64,000 bases of DNA from Ardenticatenaceae bacterium (GTDB lineage Bacteria > Chloroflexota > Anaerolineae > Promineifilales > Promineifilaceae): the NCBI GenBank assembly GCA_020634435.1, contig JACKBS010000005.1:124001-188000 (forward strand), read 5' to 3'. The number at the start of each line of letters is the position of its first letter. Position 1 is the first letter of the stretch. Below the pieces are notes generated by a model that was given only the letters and a program-made list of their open reading frames with translations, searched no databases and was not told where the DNA came from. Positions 43,557 to 51,514 of this stretch are shown piece by piece. The translations under genes were made by a program, and so were the position numbers.

Positions 43557-43987
43557 TTCAGGATTTTATCTTAGTTTTGTGAAAAACTTTTTCAGAATCG
43601 ATGTTTACTTATTTTTCATTATACTGTCATCCAGGTTGTGGGGACAGGATTTTACAGTTTGTAAATAACGATTCACGCTTTCGGGGTGCTTTATCTGATT
43701 TTTCTGCCTCTAAACAGCGATTTGCATCAAGAATTCTTATAGAGATGCTATTCTTTCTCTGTCCGATTGTCAATCTGTGTTAAGTTTACTGGATGTCCCT
43801 TTTGTTTTTGATAGTGGTATATCACGGATATAAAGTGATAGATGTCACGCACCGGTAACGGGTACGGCCGTTTTCCATCCATCTTGCCACGTTAGCGGTT
43901 GCCTAAGAATGCCTGCCCCATTGCCCGTCCTCGTGTTAAAATGCAGCCATCGAAACCGAAACTCAAAAAGTTGGAGAAATACAGGGA
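43557..43987. other. Long A+T-rich intergenic region with short palindromes
   Basis: This 431-base gap separates two divergent genes. It is much richer in A+T than its surroundings up to about 43860. I see no gene or RNA. A possible promoter (TTGATA 43808, TATAAA 43829, 15-base spacing) overlaps the inverted repeat TATCAC/GTGATA at 43820-43840, an operator-like arrangement. One ACGGCCGT lies near 43864. Confidence 0.45.
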
Positions 43988-44542
43988 ATGACCTCAACGG
44001 TTGAAAAACTTTTAGATGAATTAGACAGCGTGCGGGAACGGTTGCTGGTAGCCATAGATGAGCTGCCGGACGAAGCGCTGTTGGAACCCAACAGCATTGG
44101 CAGTTGGTCGGTAGCCGACTTGCTGGTGCAGCAAACAGCCTGGGAATCGGAGCTGGTAACGGGCCTCATGCAGATTTCGCAGGGCAAAAAACCGGCCCGT
44201 TTGCTGGCGGCACTGGAAAATCGAGAAGAATACGGCCGTCTCCGCTACGAAGAAAACCAGGGCCGTGATCTGGATCGCATTTTTGATGACCTGCCGCAGG
44301 TGCGTATGCAGGTAGAAGAATGGCTGGAGGAGTTTTCCGAAAAGCAGCTCAGCCACAAAGGGCTGTACCCGTGGCTCAACGGACAATCACTGGCGCAACT
44401 TATTGCTCGTGTGACTTATGAGCAAGAGCTGCGCACGCTACCTTTGGTGGAAGCCGTGGTCCGCCAATGGCAAGCCCCGCCTGACGACATGATGATTCTG
44501 CTGCGACCAAAGGACACGCCCGATGAACCAAACCCAAATTGA
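43988..44542 (+). CDS. DinB-like four-helix protein (ClbS/DfsB family)
   Basis: A 184-residue soluble helical bundle of the ClbS/DfsB/DinB group. Recognisable parts are the N-terminal helix (LLDELDSVRERLLVAIDELP), the segment SIGSWSVADLLVQQTAWESE, typical of this fold around its first conserved residue, and a late helix (SLAQLIARVTYEQELRTLPL). The usual metal-binding His residues of DinB are not all present, so it may not be an enzyme. ClbS relatives protect against genotoxins; no such link is evident here. It overlaps the ygfZ start by 20 bases, suggesting coupled translation. Confidence 0.78.
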   Translation: MTSTVEKLLDELDSVRERLLVAIDELPDEALLEPNSIGSWSVADLLVQQTAWESELVTGLMQISQGKKPARLLAALENREEYGRLRYEENQGRDLDRIFDDLPQVRMQVEEWLEEFSEKQLSHKGLYPWLNGQSLAQLIARVTYEQELRTLPLVEAVVRQWQAPPDDMMILLRPKDTPDEPNPN

Positions 44543-45476
44543 CCCAATCGCTTTCCAGGCAGCACGGGAAACGGCCGTACTTACCGACCGTAGCGATTTA
44601 GGCGTCCTGATTTTTAGCGGCGCAACGCGGTTTGATCTTATCAACCGCATGTCCACTCAAAAAGTGCTGGCCATGCCCAAAGGCGCGGGTACCGCCACCA
44701 TTCTCACCACGGATATCGGCCGAATCATTGACCGGCTGCTGCTGTATGCCACCGACGACAAGGTGTATGCCCTAACCAGCGAAAACAACAACGACAACAT
44801 CGCCCGCTACCTGATGCGCTTTGTCTTTTTTCAGGATGATTTCCATATTCAGGATGTCACCAACGACACCGTGATTTTTGGCATTTATGGGCCGCAAGCG
44901 CGCCAAAAGCTGGTTCAGGCAGGCTTCCCCGATGAGGAACTGCCGCTGCACCAATGGCGCGAAGTGCCGTTTGGCGACGTGACCGCTTACCTCCACCGCA
45001 CCGATCCCATTCATGGCGATGGCTATTTTGTGATGGGCCAAGAAAAAGACCGCGCGGCGCTGTGGCAGCGGCTGTTGGATGCCGGCCTAGTAGTCGCCGA
45101 TGCCGCCGCCTTCGATTATTTACGTATCGAGGCTGGACTGCCCCGCTTTGGTAGGGAGCTCTCCCAGGAGTACATTCCGCTAGAAGCCAATTTGTGGGGA
45201 GATGTGTCGTTTAACAAGGGGTGCTACATCGGTCAGGAGATCATTGCCCGCATGGAAAGCCGGGGCAAGTTGGCCAAAAAGCTGGTGAAACTCACGGCGG
45301 ACGCGCCGCTAGAAGCGGGCAGCGAACTGCAAGCCAATGGCAAAAATGCTGGGACGGTGACCTCAACGGCCGTTGGTCCTCACGGCACTATCGGATTGGG
45401 CTATGTCAAAACCTCTGTGCTGGATTCTGGAAGTGAATTAATGGTGGGAGATACGGCCGTTCACGTCAACTCATAG
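44523..45476 (+). CDS. ygfZ: YgfZ/GcvT-like folate-binding protein
   Basis: Tetrahydrofolate-binding protein of 317 residues that supports repair or assembly of iron-sulphur enzymes. The signature KGCYxGQE is present as NKGCYIGQEIIARMESRGKL. The GcvT-like N-terminal domain begins with RFDLINRMSTQ. It lacks the catalytic features of aminomethyltransferase, matching YgfZ. It overlaps the DinB-like gene, so they share an operon, and it converges with mutL. Confidence 0.88.
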   Translation: MNQTQIDPIAFQAARETAVLTDRSDLGVLIFSGATRFDLINRMSTQKVLAMPKGAGTATILTTDIGRIIDRLLLYATDDKVYALTSENNNDNIARYLMRFVFFQDDFHIQDVTNDTVIFGIYGPQARQKLVQAGFPDEELPLHQWREVPFGDVTAYLHRTDPIHGDGYFVMGQEKDRAALWQRLLDAGLVVADAAAFDYLRIEAGLPRFGRELSQEYIPLEANLWGDVSFNKGCYIGQEIIARMESRGKLAKKLVKLTADAPLEAGSELQANGKNAGTVTSTAVGPHGTIGLGYVKTSVLDSGSELMVGDTAVHVNS

Positions 45477-45514
45477 CCAACCCTCTAAAATCTCTATGCC
45501 CTCTGTGGCCAAAG

Positions 45515-47326
45515 TTAAATCTTGCCGAATTCCCTTGCCAACTGCGCCACCGACAAATAAATAAATGTGGGATTTCCCTGCGGGTCAGTGAACGGATCGG
45601 CACATTTTTCCAAATTGTGGATGAGCTGCTCCATCTGCGCCGTCGTAAGCGCCTGGCCAGAACGCAGCGAGATGGTTTGGCAAACGGCCGTTACCAACCC
45701 CACCTCTTCCACCATCCCTTTGCTTTGCTCCAACTCCGTGACGACAGCGACGAGCAACCGGGCCGGATCGGCGCTGGCGGCGATTTTAGGTACGGCCCGC
45801 ACCATGAACGTGTTTGGCCCAAACGCCTCAAATTGCAAGCCGACCCGCGCCACGGCGTCCTGAAACTGCTCCAATAACTTGGCCTGGCTGGGGGAGAGGG
45901 TTACGGCCGTTCCCGTTGAAAGCGTCTGCACCATCACCCGATCGGCGGCCCATTCAGCTTGCAGCTGCTCAAACAGTGCCCGCTGGTGCGCCGCCTGCTG
46001 GTCAATTAAAAACAGCCCCTCCGGCCCCTCCGTGATGATGTACGAGGCGCCCACCTGCCCCACTACGCGCATGATCGGCAGTTGGGATTCCGTGTCGAGG
46101 GGAAGCTGCGTCTGGCCAACGGCCGTTTCTCCTCCTTCATCATCCAAATCATCCAGCCAGCTCAGAGCCAAATCGGCCTGCTCGGCTTGCTCTGGGGCAA
46201 ATGATTCCTGGCTGAGCGAACCCATCCAACCGGGCGATTCACCACCATCCATGCTGCCCAGCGCCCAGGCGGACATCTGCCGCGTGGGGGCATCAGCGAC
46301 CAGCGTCTGGCGCACGGCCCGCTGCACGGTGCCAAATGGCGCCTTGCCGTGGCGAAAGCGCACCTCGGTTTTGGTGGGATGCACGTTCACGTCCACATCT
46401 TCTGGCGGGAGCTGCATAAAAATCAGACCCAGCGGATACCGACCAGAAGGCAGCAGGGTGTGGTACGCCTGGATAACGGCATAGGTGAGCTGGGTGTCTT
46501 TGACCCAACGGCCGTTCACAAACAAGGTAATCTGCCCCCGGTTGGCAAAATGCACGCCCGGCGGGCCGACAAAGCCCGTGACCTCAATCGGGGATCGTGA
46601 ACTGGGGATTGGAGATTGGAGATTAGTGTCTTCGTCAATCTCCAATCTCCAATCCCCAATCTCTAATAACTGCCGCGTAATTTCCGGCCCATAAATCGCC
46701 ACCAGCACGTCCCGCACCTGGCCGCTGCCGCTGCTTTGGAAAGTGATACGGCCGTTGTGCGTCAATCGAAAACGAATTTGCGGATAAGCGAGCGCGTACC
46801 GGGTGACAAACTCGTCGATGAGCCGCTTTTCGGTAGCGGCCGTTTTCAAAAATTTCAGACGGGCGGGCACGTTGTAAAACAGATTCTCCACGGCGATGAC
46901 CGTGCCCTGCGGTGCCCCAACCGTCTCGCGATTCACCATCACGCCCGCTTCCAGCACCAGCCGCGTGCCCGCATCCGCTCCCTCAGCGCGGGAGACGATG
47001 GTGAGCTGGCTCACAGCGGCGATGGCGGCCAGTGCTTCGCCGCGAAAGCCCAACGTGCGGATGGCATTCAAATCTTCAATGGCGGTCAGCTTGGAGGTAG
47101 CGTGGCGCAAAAAGGCAGTTTCGATGTCCTCGGCAACAATTCCCTGGCCGTTGTCGGCAATCTGGATGCTCTCCCGTCCACCCTGGCGCACGTCGATGTT
47201 GATCGTGGTGGCCCCAGCATCAATCGCGTTTTCCACCAGCTCTTTGACCACCGAAGACGGCCGTTCCACCACTTCCCCGGCGGCAATTTGGGAGGCCAGT
47301 TGTTCCGACAAACGATGAATCTTCAT
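45515..47326 (-). CDS. mutL: DNA mismatch repair protein MutL, endonuclease motifs degenerate
   Basis: ATP-dependent matchmaker of mismatch repair, 603 residues. The N-terminal GHKL ATPase is intact (ELVENAIDAGATTINID, DNGQGI, TLGFRGEALAAIAAVSQL). The C-terminal metal-binding endonuclease motif DQHAxxExxxxE reads DQQAAHQRALFE (from Asp442): His and Glu are replaced by Gln. The late motif CPHGRP reads DPQGNP (581-586). It is thus predicted to lack nicking activity, as in E. coli MutL. A repeat with perfect 21-base inverted arms is inserted in frame at residues about 224-241, at the ATPase/transducer boundary. Nudix and mutL are co-oriented. Confidence 0.92.
   Translation of the reverse strand: MKIHRLSEQLASQIAAGEVVERPSSVVKELVENAIDAGATTINIDVRQGGRESIQIADNGQGIVAEDIETAFLRHATSKLTAIEDLNAIRTLGFRGEALAAIAAVSQLTIVSRAEGADAGTRLVLEAGVMVNRETVGAPQGTVIAVENLFYNVPARLKFLKTAATEKRLIDEFVTRYALAYPQIRFRLTHNGRITFQSSGSGQVRDVLVAIYGPEITRQLLEIGDWRLEIDEDTNLQSPIPSSRSPIEVTGFVGPPGVHFANRGQITLFVNGRWVKDTQLTYAVIQAYHTLLPSGRYPLGLIFMQLPPEDVDVNVHPTKTEVRFRHGKAPFGTVQRAVRQTLVADAPTRQMSAWALGSMDGGESPGWMGSLSQESFAPEQAEQADLALSWLDDLDDEGGETAVGQTQLPLDTESQLPIMRVVGQVGASYIITEGPEGLFLIDQQAAHQRALFEQLQAEWAADRVMVQTLSTGTAVTLSPSQAKLLEQFQDAVARVGLQFEAFGPNTFMVRAVPKIAASADPARLLVAVVTELEQSKGMVEEVGLVTAVCQTISLRSGQALTTAQMEQLIHNLEKCADPFTDPQGNPTFIYLSVAQLAREFGKI
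46604..46657. repeat. Perfect inverted repeat inserted in frame in mutL
   Basis: Two perfectly complementary 21-base arms (46604-46624 and 46637-46657, beginning GGGGATTGGAGATTGGAGAT) enclose a 12-base loop. The translated stretch includes IGDWRLEID and NLQSP. The same arm sequence occurs inside the PTPS-related gene at 26669. Confidence 0.85.
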
Positions 47327-47361
47327 GCGAACAATTGTACCACAGCGCTTAAGCAGAAATA

Positions 47362-47420
47362 GGACGCTGATTAACGCAGATTTTTCTTCCTATCCGCGTC
47401 ATCCGCGTTCATCGGCGTCC
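47362..47420. repeat. Dispersed inverted repeat, GGACGCTGAT family
   Basis: GGACGCTGATTAACGCAGAT on the left faces CCGCGTTCATCGGCGTCC on the right. It occupies the 99-base gap between the Nudix stop and the mutL start. Confidence 0.6.
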
Positions 47421-47425
47421 CATTT

Positions 47426-47941
47426 TTATAAGAGTTGCGTTTTGAGCTGTTCGATGGCGGCGCGGGTGGAGGCGAAGGCAATTTCGGGCAGCTCGTCTGG
47501 GGCAAAGAAGGCGGCGGCATCGGCATCGTCGCCCGCCTGGAGGGTGCCGCCCAGCAGCCGCGCCTTGTACATGATGAAGATGGAAGCACCACCTTGCCCT
47601 GGCGGGTTTTGGTACACGCCCACCAACTTTTCAATGGCGACCTGCAAATTGGTTTCTTCAAGGGCTTCGCGCACGGCCGTTTCCTCTGGATTCTCCCCTG
47701 CGTCCAAAAAACCGGCCGGAACGCTCCATTTGCCAATTTCCGGGTGCATCGTGCGGCGCACCAGCAGAATTTTGCCCTCTTGCACCACAAAAACACCCAC
47801 ACCCACTTTGGGGTCTGTAAAATGAACAAAGCCGCAGCTGGGGCAAACCCGGCGCGGCTTATCCATAAAAAGACGTGTCTCCATCGGCGTGGCGCAACGA
47901 CTACAAAATTTTATATTTTCGGGGGCGGATGTAGTGGTCAT
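47426..47941 (-). CDS. Nudix hydrolase with N-terminal zinc ribbon
   Basis: A 171-residue pyrophosphohydrolase. The Nudix box GX5EX7REUXEEXGU is present as GFLDAGENPEETAVREALEE followed by TNL. An N-terminal zinc ribbon (FCSRCATPM, VCPSCGFVHF) resembles that of the NADH pyrophosphatase group, but the protein lacks the downstream SQPWPFPxS-type specificity motif, so the substrate is open (NADH, nucleoside diphosphate derivatives or capped RNA). It is upstream of mutL on the same strand. Confidence 0.87.
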   Translation of the reverse strand: MTTTSAPENIKFCSRCATPMETRLFMDKPRRVCPSCGFVHFTDPKVGVGVFVVQEGKILLVRRTMHPEIGKWSVPAGFLDAGENPEETAVREALEETNLQVAIEKLVGVYQNPPGQGGASIFIMYKARLLGGTLQAGDDADAAAFFAPDELPEIAFASTRAAIEQLKTQLL

Positions 47942-47985
47942 TCTGTTTCTATGGGCAACTCATTTTAAGATGTGGGACATAAAAA

Positions 47986-48038
47986 TTTCACGCCAAGGCG
48001 CAAAGGTGATGGTTTTACCTTTGCGCCTTAGCGTGAAA
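47986..48038. repeat. Intergenic inverted repeat, GCAAAG family
   Basis: TTTCACGCCAAGGCGCAAAG faces CTTTGCGCCTTAGCGTGAAA with a short loop, nearly perfect arms. It lies just past the stop of the membrane protein gene at 48054 and could act as a terminator. Confidence 0.7.
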
Positions 48039-48053
48039 CATAATCTTTCTTAC

Positions 48054-49025
48054 TTATCGTTGGCGGCGGGCGTAAAAGGTGAGGCCAATCAGCAGGAGCA
48101 GCAGTGCACCCAGGCCTATTTGCAGCCAAAGCAGCGAACTAACTGGCTCATCTACCGTTACATTCTGCACGTCTTCTTCAGGGAGAACGGCCGTTGTTTC
48201 TACCGCTTCTGTCCCATCCTCAACCGCAGGCTCGGGCACTTCGGCGATGGCCCCATTGGCGGCATCATCCGTGGCGGGTGCTTGCTCCAGATCGCGGTCC
48301 GGCAGCGGCGTGGGCGACGCCACGCGCGGCGATGTGGAAACAGTGGCTGTAGGCAGTGCCGTTGCCGTTGCTTGCGGAATGGCGGCCGGTTCTTCGGGCG
48401 GCGCGGCTTCAGCGTCCATCGCTTCTTCTGTCGGAGCTTCACTCTCAGCCACATCACCAGCGGCTTCCGCTTCTTCCATCGTCTCTTCAAACGTATCGGC
48501 CATTGGCGCACTTTCGGCGGTAATCTCCTCATCTGCCATCTCTTCTTCAGCGGCGGATTCGGCTTCAAATGCCAGGGATGCGGTTGCTTCTATCACGACT
48601 TCAGTGACCACACGCGTGGTTTCAATCTGGGCTATATCGGCGGCCGGGGCCATTGCCGTTTGGGCACTGCCCGAATTAGTGGTGAATATTCCGGCGGCAA
48701 TGGCAAAGATGAAAAAGAATGCGGCCAGGGCTGTGGCGGTACGCAGCACCGGGTATGCCTGAACCCACGGTTGACGCGCGGGACGGCCGTATGCCGCCGG
48801 GTCCAGCATGAAGTTACGCGGCACATCGCGCTGCGGCAACCGACGCAGACTCTGCTTGATCAGCAGCAGCTGGTCTACCTGCGCCCGCAGAGCCGCATCT
48901 TGGGCCATTTCTTGCTCAAAGCGCTGCCGCTCGCGGTTGTTCAGCGCCCCATCCAGGTAGGCTGCCACCGCTTCTTGCCGCTTCTCCTCGGCTGATTTTG
49001 TTAGGTTCCGCAAAAAATCGAACAT
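48054..49025 (-). CDS. Membrane anti-sigma factor-like protein
   Basis: About 323 residues. The cytoplasmic N-terminus (VAAYLDGALNNRERQRFEQE, MAQDAALRAQVDQLLLIKQS, LRRLPQRDVPRNFMLDP) has the helical layout of ECF anti-sigma domains, without the zinc-finger Cys and His. One helix (ATALAAFFFIFAIAAGIFTT) is followed by a very acidic, Ala/Glu/Thr/Pro-rich extracytoplasmic part of about 170 residues and a final helix (LLWLQIGLGALLLLLIGLTF) with a basic tail. It is encoded directly after the ECF sigma factor gene (91-base gap with a repeat), so it probably binds that sigma at the membrane. Confidence 0.8.
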   Translation of the reverse strand: MFDFLRNLTKSAEEKRQEAVAAYLDGALNNRERQRFEQEMAQDAALRAQVDQLLLIKQSLRRLPQRDVPRNFMLDPAAYGRPARQPWVQAYPVLRTATALAAFFFIFAIAAGIFTTNSGSAQTAMAPAADIAQIETTRVVTEVVIEATASLAFEAESAAEEEMADEEITAESAPMADTFEETMEEAEAAGDVAESEAPTEEAMDAEAAPPEEPAAIPQATATALPTATVSTSPRVASPTPLPDRDLEQAPATDDAANGAIAEVPEPAVEDGTEAVETTAVLPEEDVQNVTVDEPVSSLLWLQIGLGALLLLLIGLTFYARRQR

Positions 49026-49031
49026 GGTTCT

Positions 49032-49080
49032 TGTAATTAAGTAACTAGGCAATTGGGTAATTACTCAATACCCAATGACA
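49032..49080. repeat. Dispersed inverted repeat, AATTACC family
   Basis: Contains TGTAATTAAGTAACTAGGCA and AATTGGGTAATTACTC. It lies between the sigma gene stop and the anti-sigma start. Confidence 0.55.
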
Positions 49081-49116
49081 CCCTATAATCCTCTACTCAA
49101 ATCTCCGTTGTACACC

Positions 49117-49701
49117 CTATAAACGATAGTTGTCCGGTAAAAGTTCCTTAAATCCTTGCAAACAATCGCGCAGTTTGGATCGTGCCCGGCTGATGCGCGA
49201 TTTCACCGTGCCCAGCGACACCTCGGTCATGTCGGCAATTTCGTTGTAGTCGTACCCTTCGATGTCGCAGAGAACGGCCGTTACCCGCTGATCATCTGGC
49301 AGCCCCTGCAAGCACGACTCGATTGCCTGAACCAGCTCCAGCTGCTGCTGCCGTTTCTCCGGGCCAATCGCCGGGTCACGCAAAAACGCAAACGATTCAT
49401 CATTGTCGTCGGTAATACCTTCCAGGGAAGATTGGGGGCGGCGCTTGCGGCGGCGCAGCTCATCGTAACAGCCATTGGTGGTAATGCGCAGCAGCCACGC
49501 CTTAAAATTGCCTTCGCGAAACTTGTTCAGCGATTGGTAAGCCGAGATGAACGCCTCTTGTGTGGCATCTTCCGCCGCCTGTGGCTCACCCATGATGCGG
49601 TAGGCAACGTTATACACCACCTGCTGGTACTGCAAAACCAGCGTGTTGTACGCCTGAACGTCACCTTTTTGCGCCTGCTTGATGAGCTTAACTTCGTCCA
49701 T
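49117..49701 (-). CDS. ECF RNA polymerase sigma factor (SigE/RpoE-like)
   Basis: A 194-residue sigma factor. Region 2: DVQAYNTLVLQYQQVVYNVA, AAEDATQEAFISAYQSLNKF, FKAWLLRITTNGCYDELRRR. Region 4: LPDDQRVTAVLCDIEGYDYN, EIADMTEVSLGTVKSRISRA RSKLRD. This is the classical RpoE/SigW-type layout for envelope stress. The next gene on the same strand encodes a membrane protein with an anti-sigma-like N-terminus. An inverted repeat of the AAAGTAAAAAG family lies upstream of the start. Confidence 0.93.
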   Translation of the reverse strand: MDEVKLIKQAQKGDVQAYNTLVLQYQQVVYNVAYRIMGEPQAAEDATQEAFISAYQSLNKFREGNFKAWLLRITTNGCYDELRRRKRRPQSSLEGITDDNDESFAFLRDPAIGPEKRQQQLELVQAIESCLQGLPDDQRVTAVLCDIEGYDYNEIADMTEVSLGTVKSRISRARSKLRDCLQGFKELLPDNYRL

Positions 49702-49709
49702 ATAACATA

Positions 49710-49777
49710 GTTAAAAGTAAAAAGTGATGAGTAAAAAGCAGACCACTTTTCACTTTTAACTGATTACTTTTTACTTA
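49710..49777. repeat. Dispersed inverted repeat, AAAGTAAAAAG family
   Basis: TTAAAAGTAAAAAGTGATGA faces CACTTTTCACTTTTAACTGA with further TACTTTTTACTT. It separates the divergent sigma gene and tRNA promoter. Confidence 0.65.
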
Positions 49778-49784
49778 CCCATTA

Positions 49785-49813
49785 TTGACAGAAAAAAGAG
49801 CCTGAACTATACT
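49785..49813 (+). promoter_or_regulatory. Consensus promoter of tRNA-Leu
   Basis: A perfect TTGACA (49785-49790) and TATACT (49808-49813) are spaced by exactly 17 bases; the tRNA starts 21 bases after the -10 box. This is the best sigma-70 promoter in the window. Confidence 0.85.
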
Positions 49814-49833
49814 CCCGCACGTCCTGAAAGCTG

Positions 49834-49915
49834 GCCGAAGTGGCGGAACTGGCAGACGCGCACGACTCAAACTCGTGTTCCTTCGGGAGTGTGGGTTCGA
49901 TTCCCACCTTCGGCA
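49834..49915 (+). tRNA. tRNA-Leu (anticodon CAA)
   Basis: A complete cloverleaf can be drawn. The acceptor stem GCCGAAG (49834-49840) pairs with CTTCGGC (49908-49914) and A is the discriminator. The anticodon stem CACGA/TCGTG encloses the loop CTCAAAC with anticodon CAA at 49868-49870, reading UUG. A long variable arm (class II) and a T arm GTGGGTTCGATTCCCAC are present. CCA is not encoded. A consensus promoter and a strong terminator flank it. Confidence 0.95.
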
Positions 49916-49992
49916 CTGGTCATCCCGCAAAAAGGATGATTTTCCAGCAAAGCAGCTGGATTATAAGCTCCGCACAGGGGCAGGGCAAATTC

Positions 49993-50027
49993 AGAGGGCT
50001 GCACCAGCATGGGCAGCCCTCTTTTTT
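49993..50027 (+). terminator. Terminator after tRNA-Leu
   Basis: AGAGGGCTGC (49993-50002) pairs perfectly with GCAGCCCTCT (50013-50022) around a ten-base loop, then a T run. It ends the tRNA transcript before the gene at 50047. Confidence 0.88.
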
Positions 50028-50046
50028 ATGTGAATTTCAAAACGGT

Positions 50047-50433
50047 ATGAATAGTCGTCTTCCCACCCCCATTTTTATTTTGCTTGGCCTGGTCATTGGC
50101 GTGGGTCTGGGGCTGGCCGTGGGCTGGGTATTTTGGCCCACCGAATTTACCGATGCCAATCCCGCCGTGCTGGAAGATCGGTACCGCCGCGATTACGTGC
50201 AGCTGATTGCCGACAGCTATGCCCAGGACAACAATCTAGCCCAGGCCCAGCAGCGCATTGGCGATTTGGGGGAAGGCGGCTCCAACTACGTGCTCCAGGT
50301 ACTCATCGAGATGATTTTGCGGCAGGAAGATGAGGGTGCCATTCGGCGCTTAACTCGGCTGGCTAACGACATTGGGCAGTACACCCCGGCGATGGACCCG
50401 TACCTGCCCGCCACGCCCGAGGCCACGCCATGA
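50047..50433 (+). CDS. Small membrane protein, related to the next gene
   Basis: A 128-residue protein with one N-terminal helix (FILLGLVIGVGLGLAVGWVF) and a short extracytoplasmic helical domain (DANPAVLEDRYRRDYVQLIA, DSYAQDNNLAQAQQRIGDLG). The same pattern (DASPAR, DRYREEY, SQSYA, AQQRLAAL) recurs in the next protein, so the two are paralogues. The frame continues upstream through the tRNA, but ATG 50047 is the only start after the terminator. It overlaps the next gene by four bases (ATGA). Confidence 0.75.
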   Translation: MNSRLPTPIFILLGLVIGVGLGLAVGWVFWPTEFTDANPAVLEDRYRRDYVQLIADSYAQDNNLAQAQQRIGDLGEGGSNYVLQVLIEMILRQEDEGAIRRLTRLANDIGQYTPAMDPYLPATPEATP

Positions 50434-51344
50434 CCCCTGCCCCGCGCCGACCGGGGCGCAGACCCCCACCCATCTGGCGACGACTTAGCAGCACCGGCTG
50501 GCTGTTATTTAGCCTGGTCATTGGGCTGATTGGTGGCTTGTACTACGCCTGGGTGGTGGACCCGGTAGTGTTCACGGATGCCAGTCCGGCCCGGTTCAGC
50601 GACCGGTACCGGGAAGAGTACATCATCCTGGTGAGCCAGAGCTACGCAGTGAACCAGAATTGGCCGCTGGCGCAGCAGCGTTTAGCCGCGTTGGAAGACC
50701 CAAACATTGCTGAGACGGTAAATGGTTTGCTGGAAACGGCCGTTCGCCAAAATCGCCCCGCCCCTCTGCTGGAACAACTAGCCGTGGTGGCACGCCAACT
50801 AGGGGCGCAAGGCCAGGCCATCGCTCTGTTTGCCCCAACGCTGCCCGCTGGCACCGTCCAACCCACACCCACACCTGCATTTGAAACCACGCCGACCAAT
50901 ACACCACCACCTGCGGCTACGGCAACAAATACGGCCGTTCCTAGCCCCACACCCACGGCCACCAGCCCGGCTACCGCCACCCCACAACCCAACTATCGCC
51001 TCACGGAGCAAACCCGCCTGTGCCGCGACGATGAGGCGATCAGCCGCATTGAGGTCATTGTGCTGGATGCGTTTTTGAACGACATGCCGGGCATTGAGAT
51101 TGAAGTAACGTGGCAAAACGGCCGTGATCGCTTTTTTACCGGATTTAAACCTGAAAACGGCCGTGGCTATGCCGATTTTGACATGTCGCCAGATGTGTCT
51201 TACACGGTGCGTTTACCGGATGGCAGCCCTGAGGTGAGCGGGCTGCGCCTTGAGGAATGTGCCAGCGGCTTTAGCGGCGGCTGGCAGCTCACCTTCCAAA
51301 ACCTCCGCGAAGGCAACCCAACTCCCTCAGAAGAAGACGAATAA
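50430..51344 (+). CDS. Membrane protein with Thr-Pro linker and C-terminal beta domain
   Basis: A 304-residue protein. A basic N-terminus and one helix (GWLLFSLVIGLIGGLYYAWV) precede a helical domain (DRYREEYIILVSQSYAVNQN, WPLAQQRLAALED) paralogous to that of the 50047 protein. A Thr-Pro-rich linker (residues about 145-190) leads to a beta-rich domain with two Cys (TRLCRDDEA and LRLEECASG) and a VTWQNGRDRFFTGFKPENGR segment. No known function. Overlap with the upstream gene implies coupled translation and a joint role at the cell surface. Confidence 0.75.
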   Translation: MTPAPRRPGRRPPPIWRRLSSTGWLLFSLVIGLIGGLYYAWVVDPVVFTDASPARFSDRYREEYIILVSQSYAVNQNWPLAQQRLAALEDPNIAETVNGLLETAVRQNRPAPLLEQLAVVARQLGAQGQAIALFAPTLPAGTVQPTPTPAFETTPTNTPPPAATATNTAVPSPTPTATSPATATPQPNYRLTEQTRLCRDDEAISRIEVIVLDAFLNDMPGIEIEVTWQNGRDRFFTGFKPENGRGYADFDMSPDVSYTVRLPDGSPEVSGLRLEECASGFSGGWQLTFQNLREGNPTPSEEDE

Positions 51345-51389
51345 ACCAGTCAGGTGATAGTCCCTTCATATTAGTGTTTAAAAAGAAGG

Positions 51390-51473
51390 TGTCATTTCGA
51401 GGTCCTCCGAGAAATCTTACCACTTGGTCAATGTGTAAGATTCCTCACTCCGAAGACTCCGTTCGGAATGACA
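51390..51473. repeat. MITE-like hairpin, TGTCAT family
   Basis: TGTCATTTCGAGGTCCTCCG followed by AGAAATCTTA (51390-51419) is inverted as TAAGATTCCTCACTCCGAAG, ending CGGAATGACA (51436-51473). It is a relative of 28063-28182 with a much shorter centre, between convergent genes. Confidence 0.65.
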
Positions 51474-51514
51474 AGTTTTTTGCCCAGTTTGATTTTAAGT
51501 GACTGTCACCTTAT

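Noticed and set aside
44523..45476. Aminomethyltransferase GcvT
   Set aside because: The KGCYxGQE signature marks YgfZ, and no glycine cleavage genes are nearby.
47889..48995. Plus-strand frame of 368 codons opposite the anti-sigma-like gene
   Set aside because: Arises from the biased Glu/Ala codons of the real gene; Arg/Gly/Cys-rich product lacks motifs.
49840..50046. N-terminal extension of the 50047 gene through tRNA-Leu
   Set aside because: It would translate the tRNA and its terminator; ATG 50047 is the sensible start.
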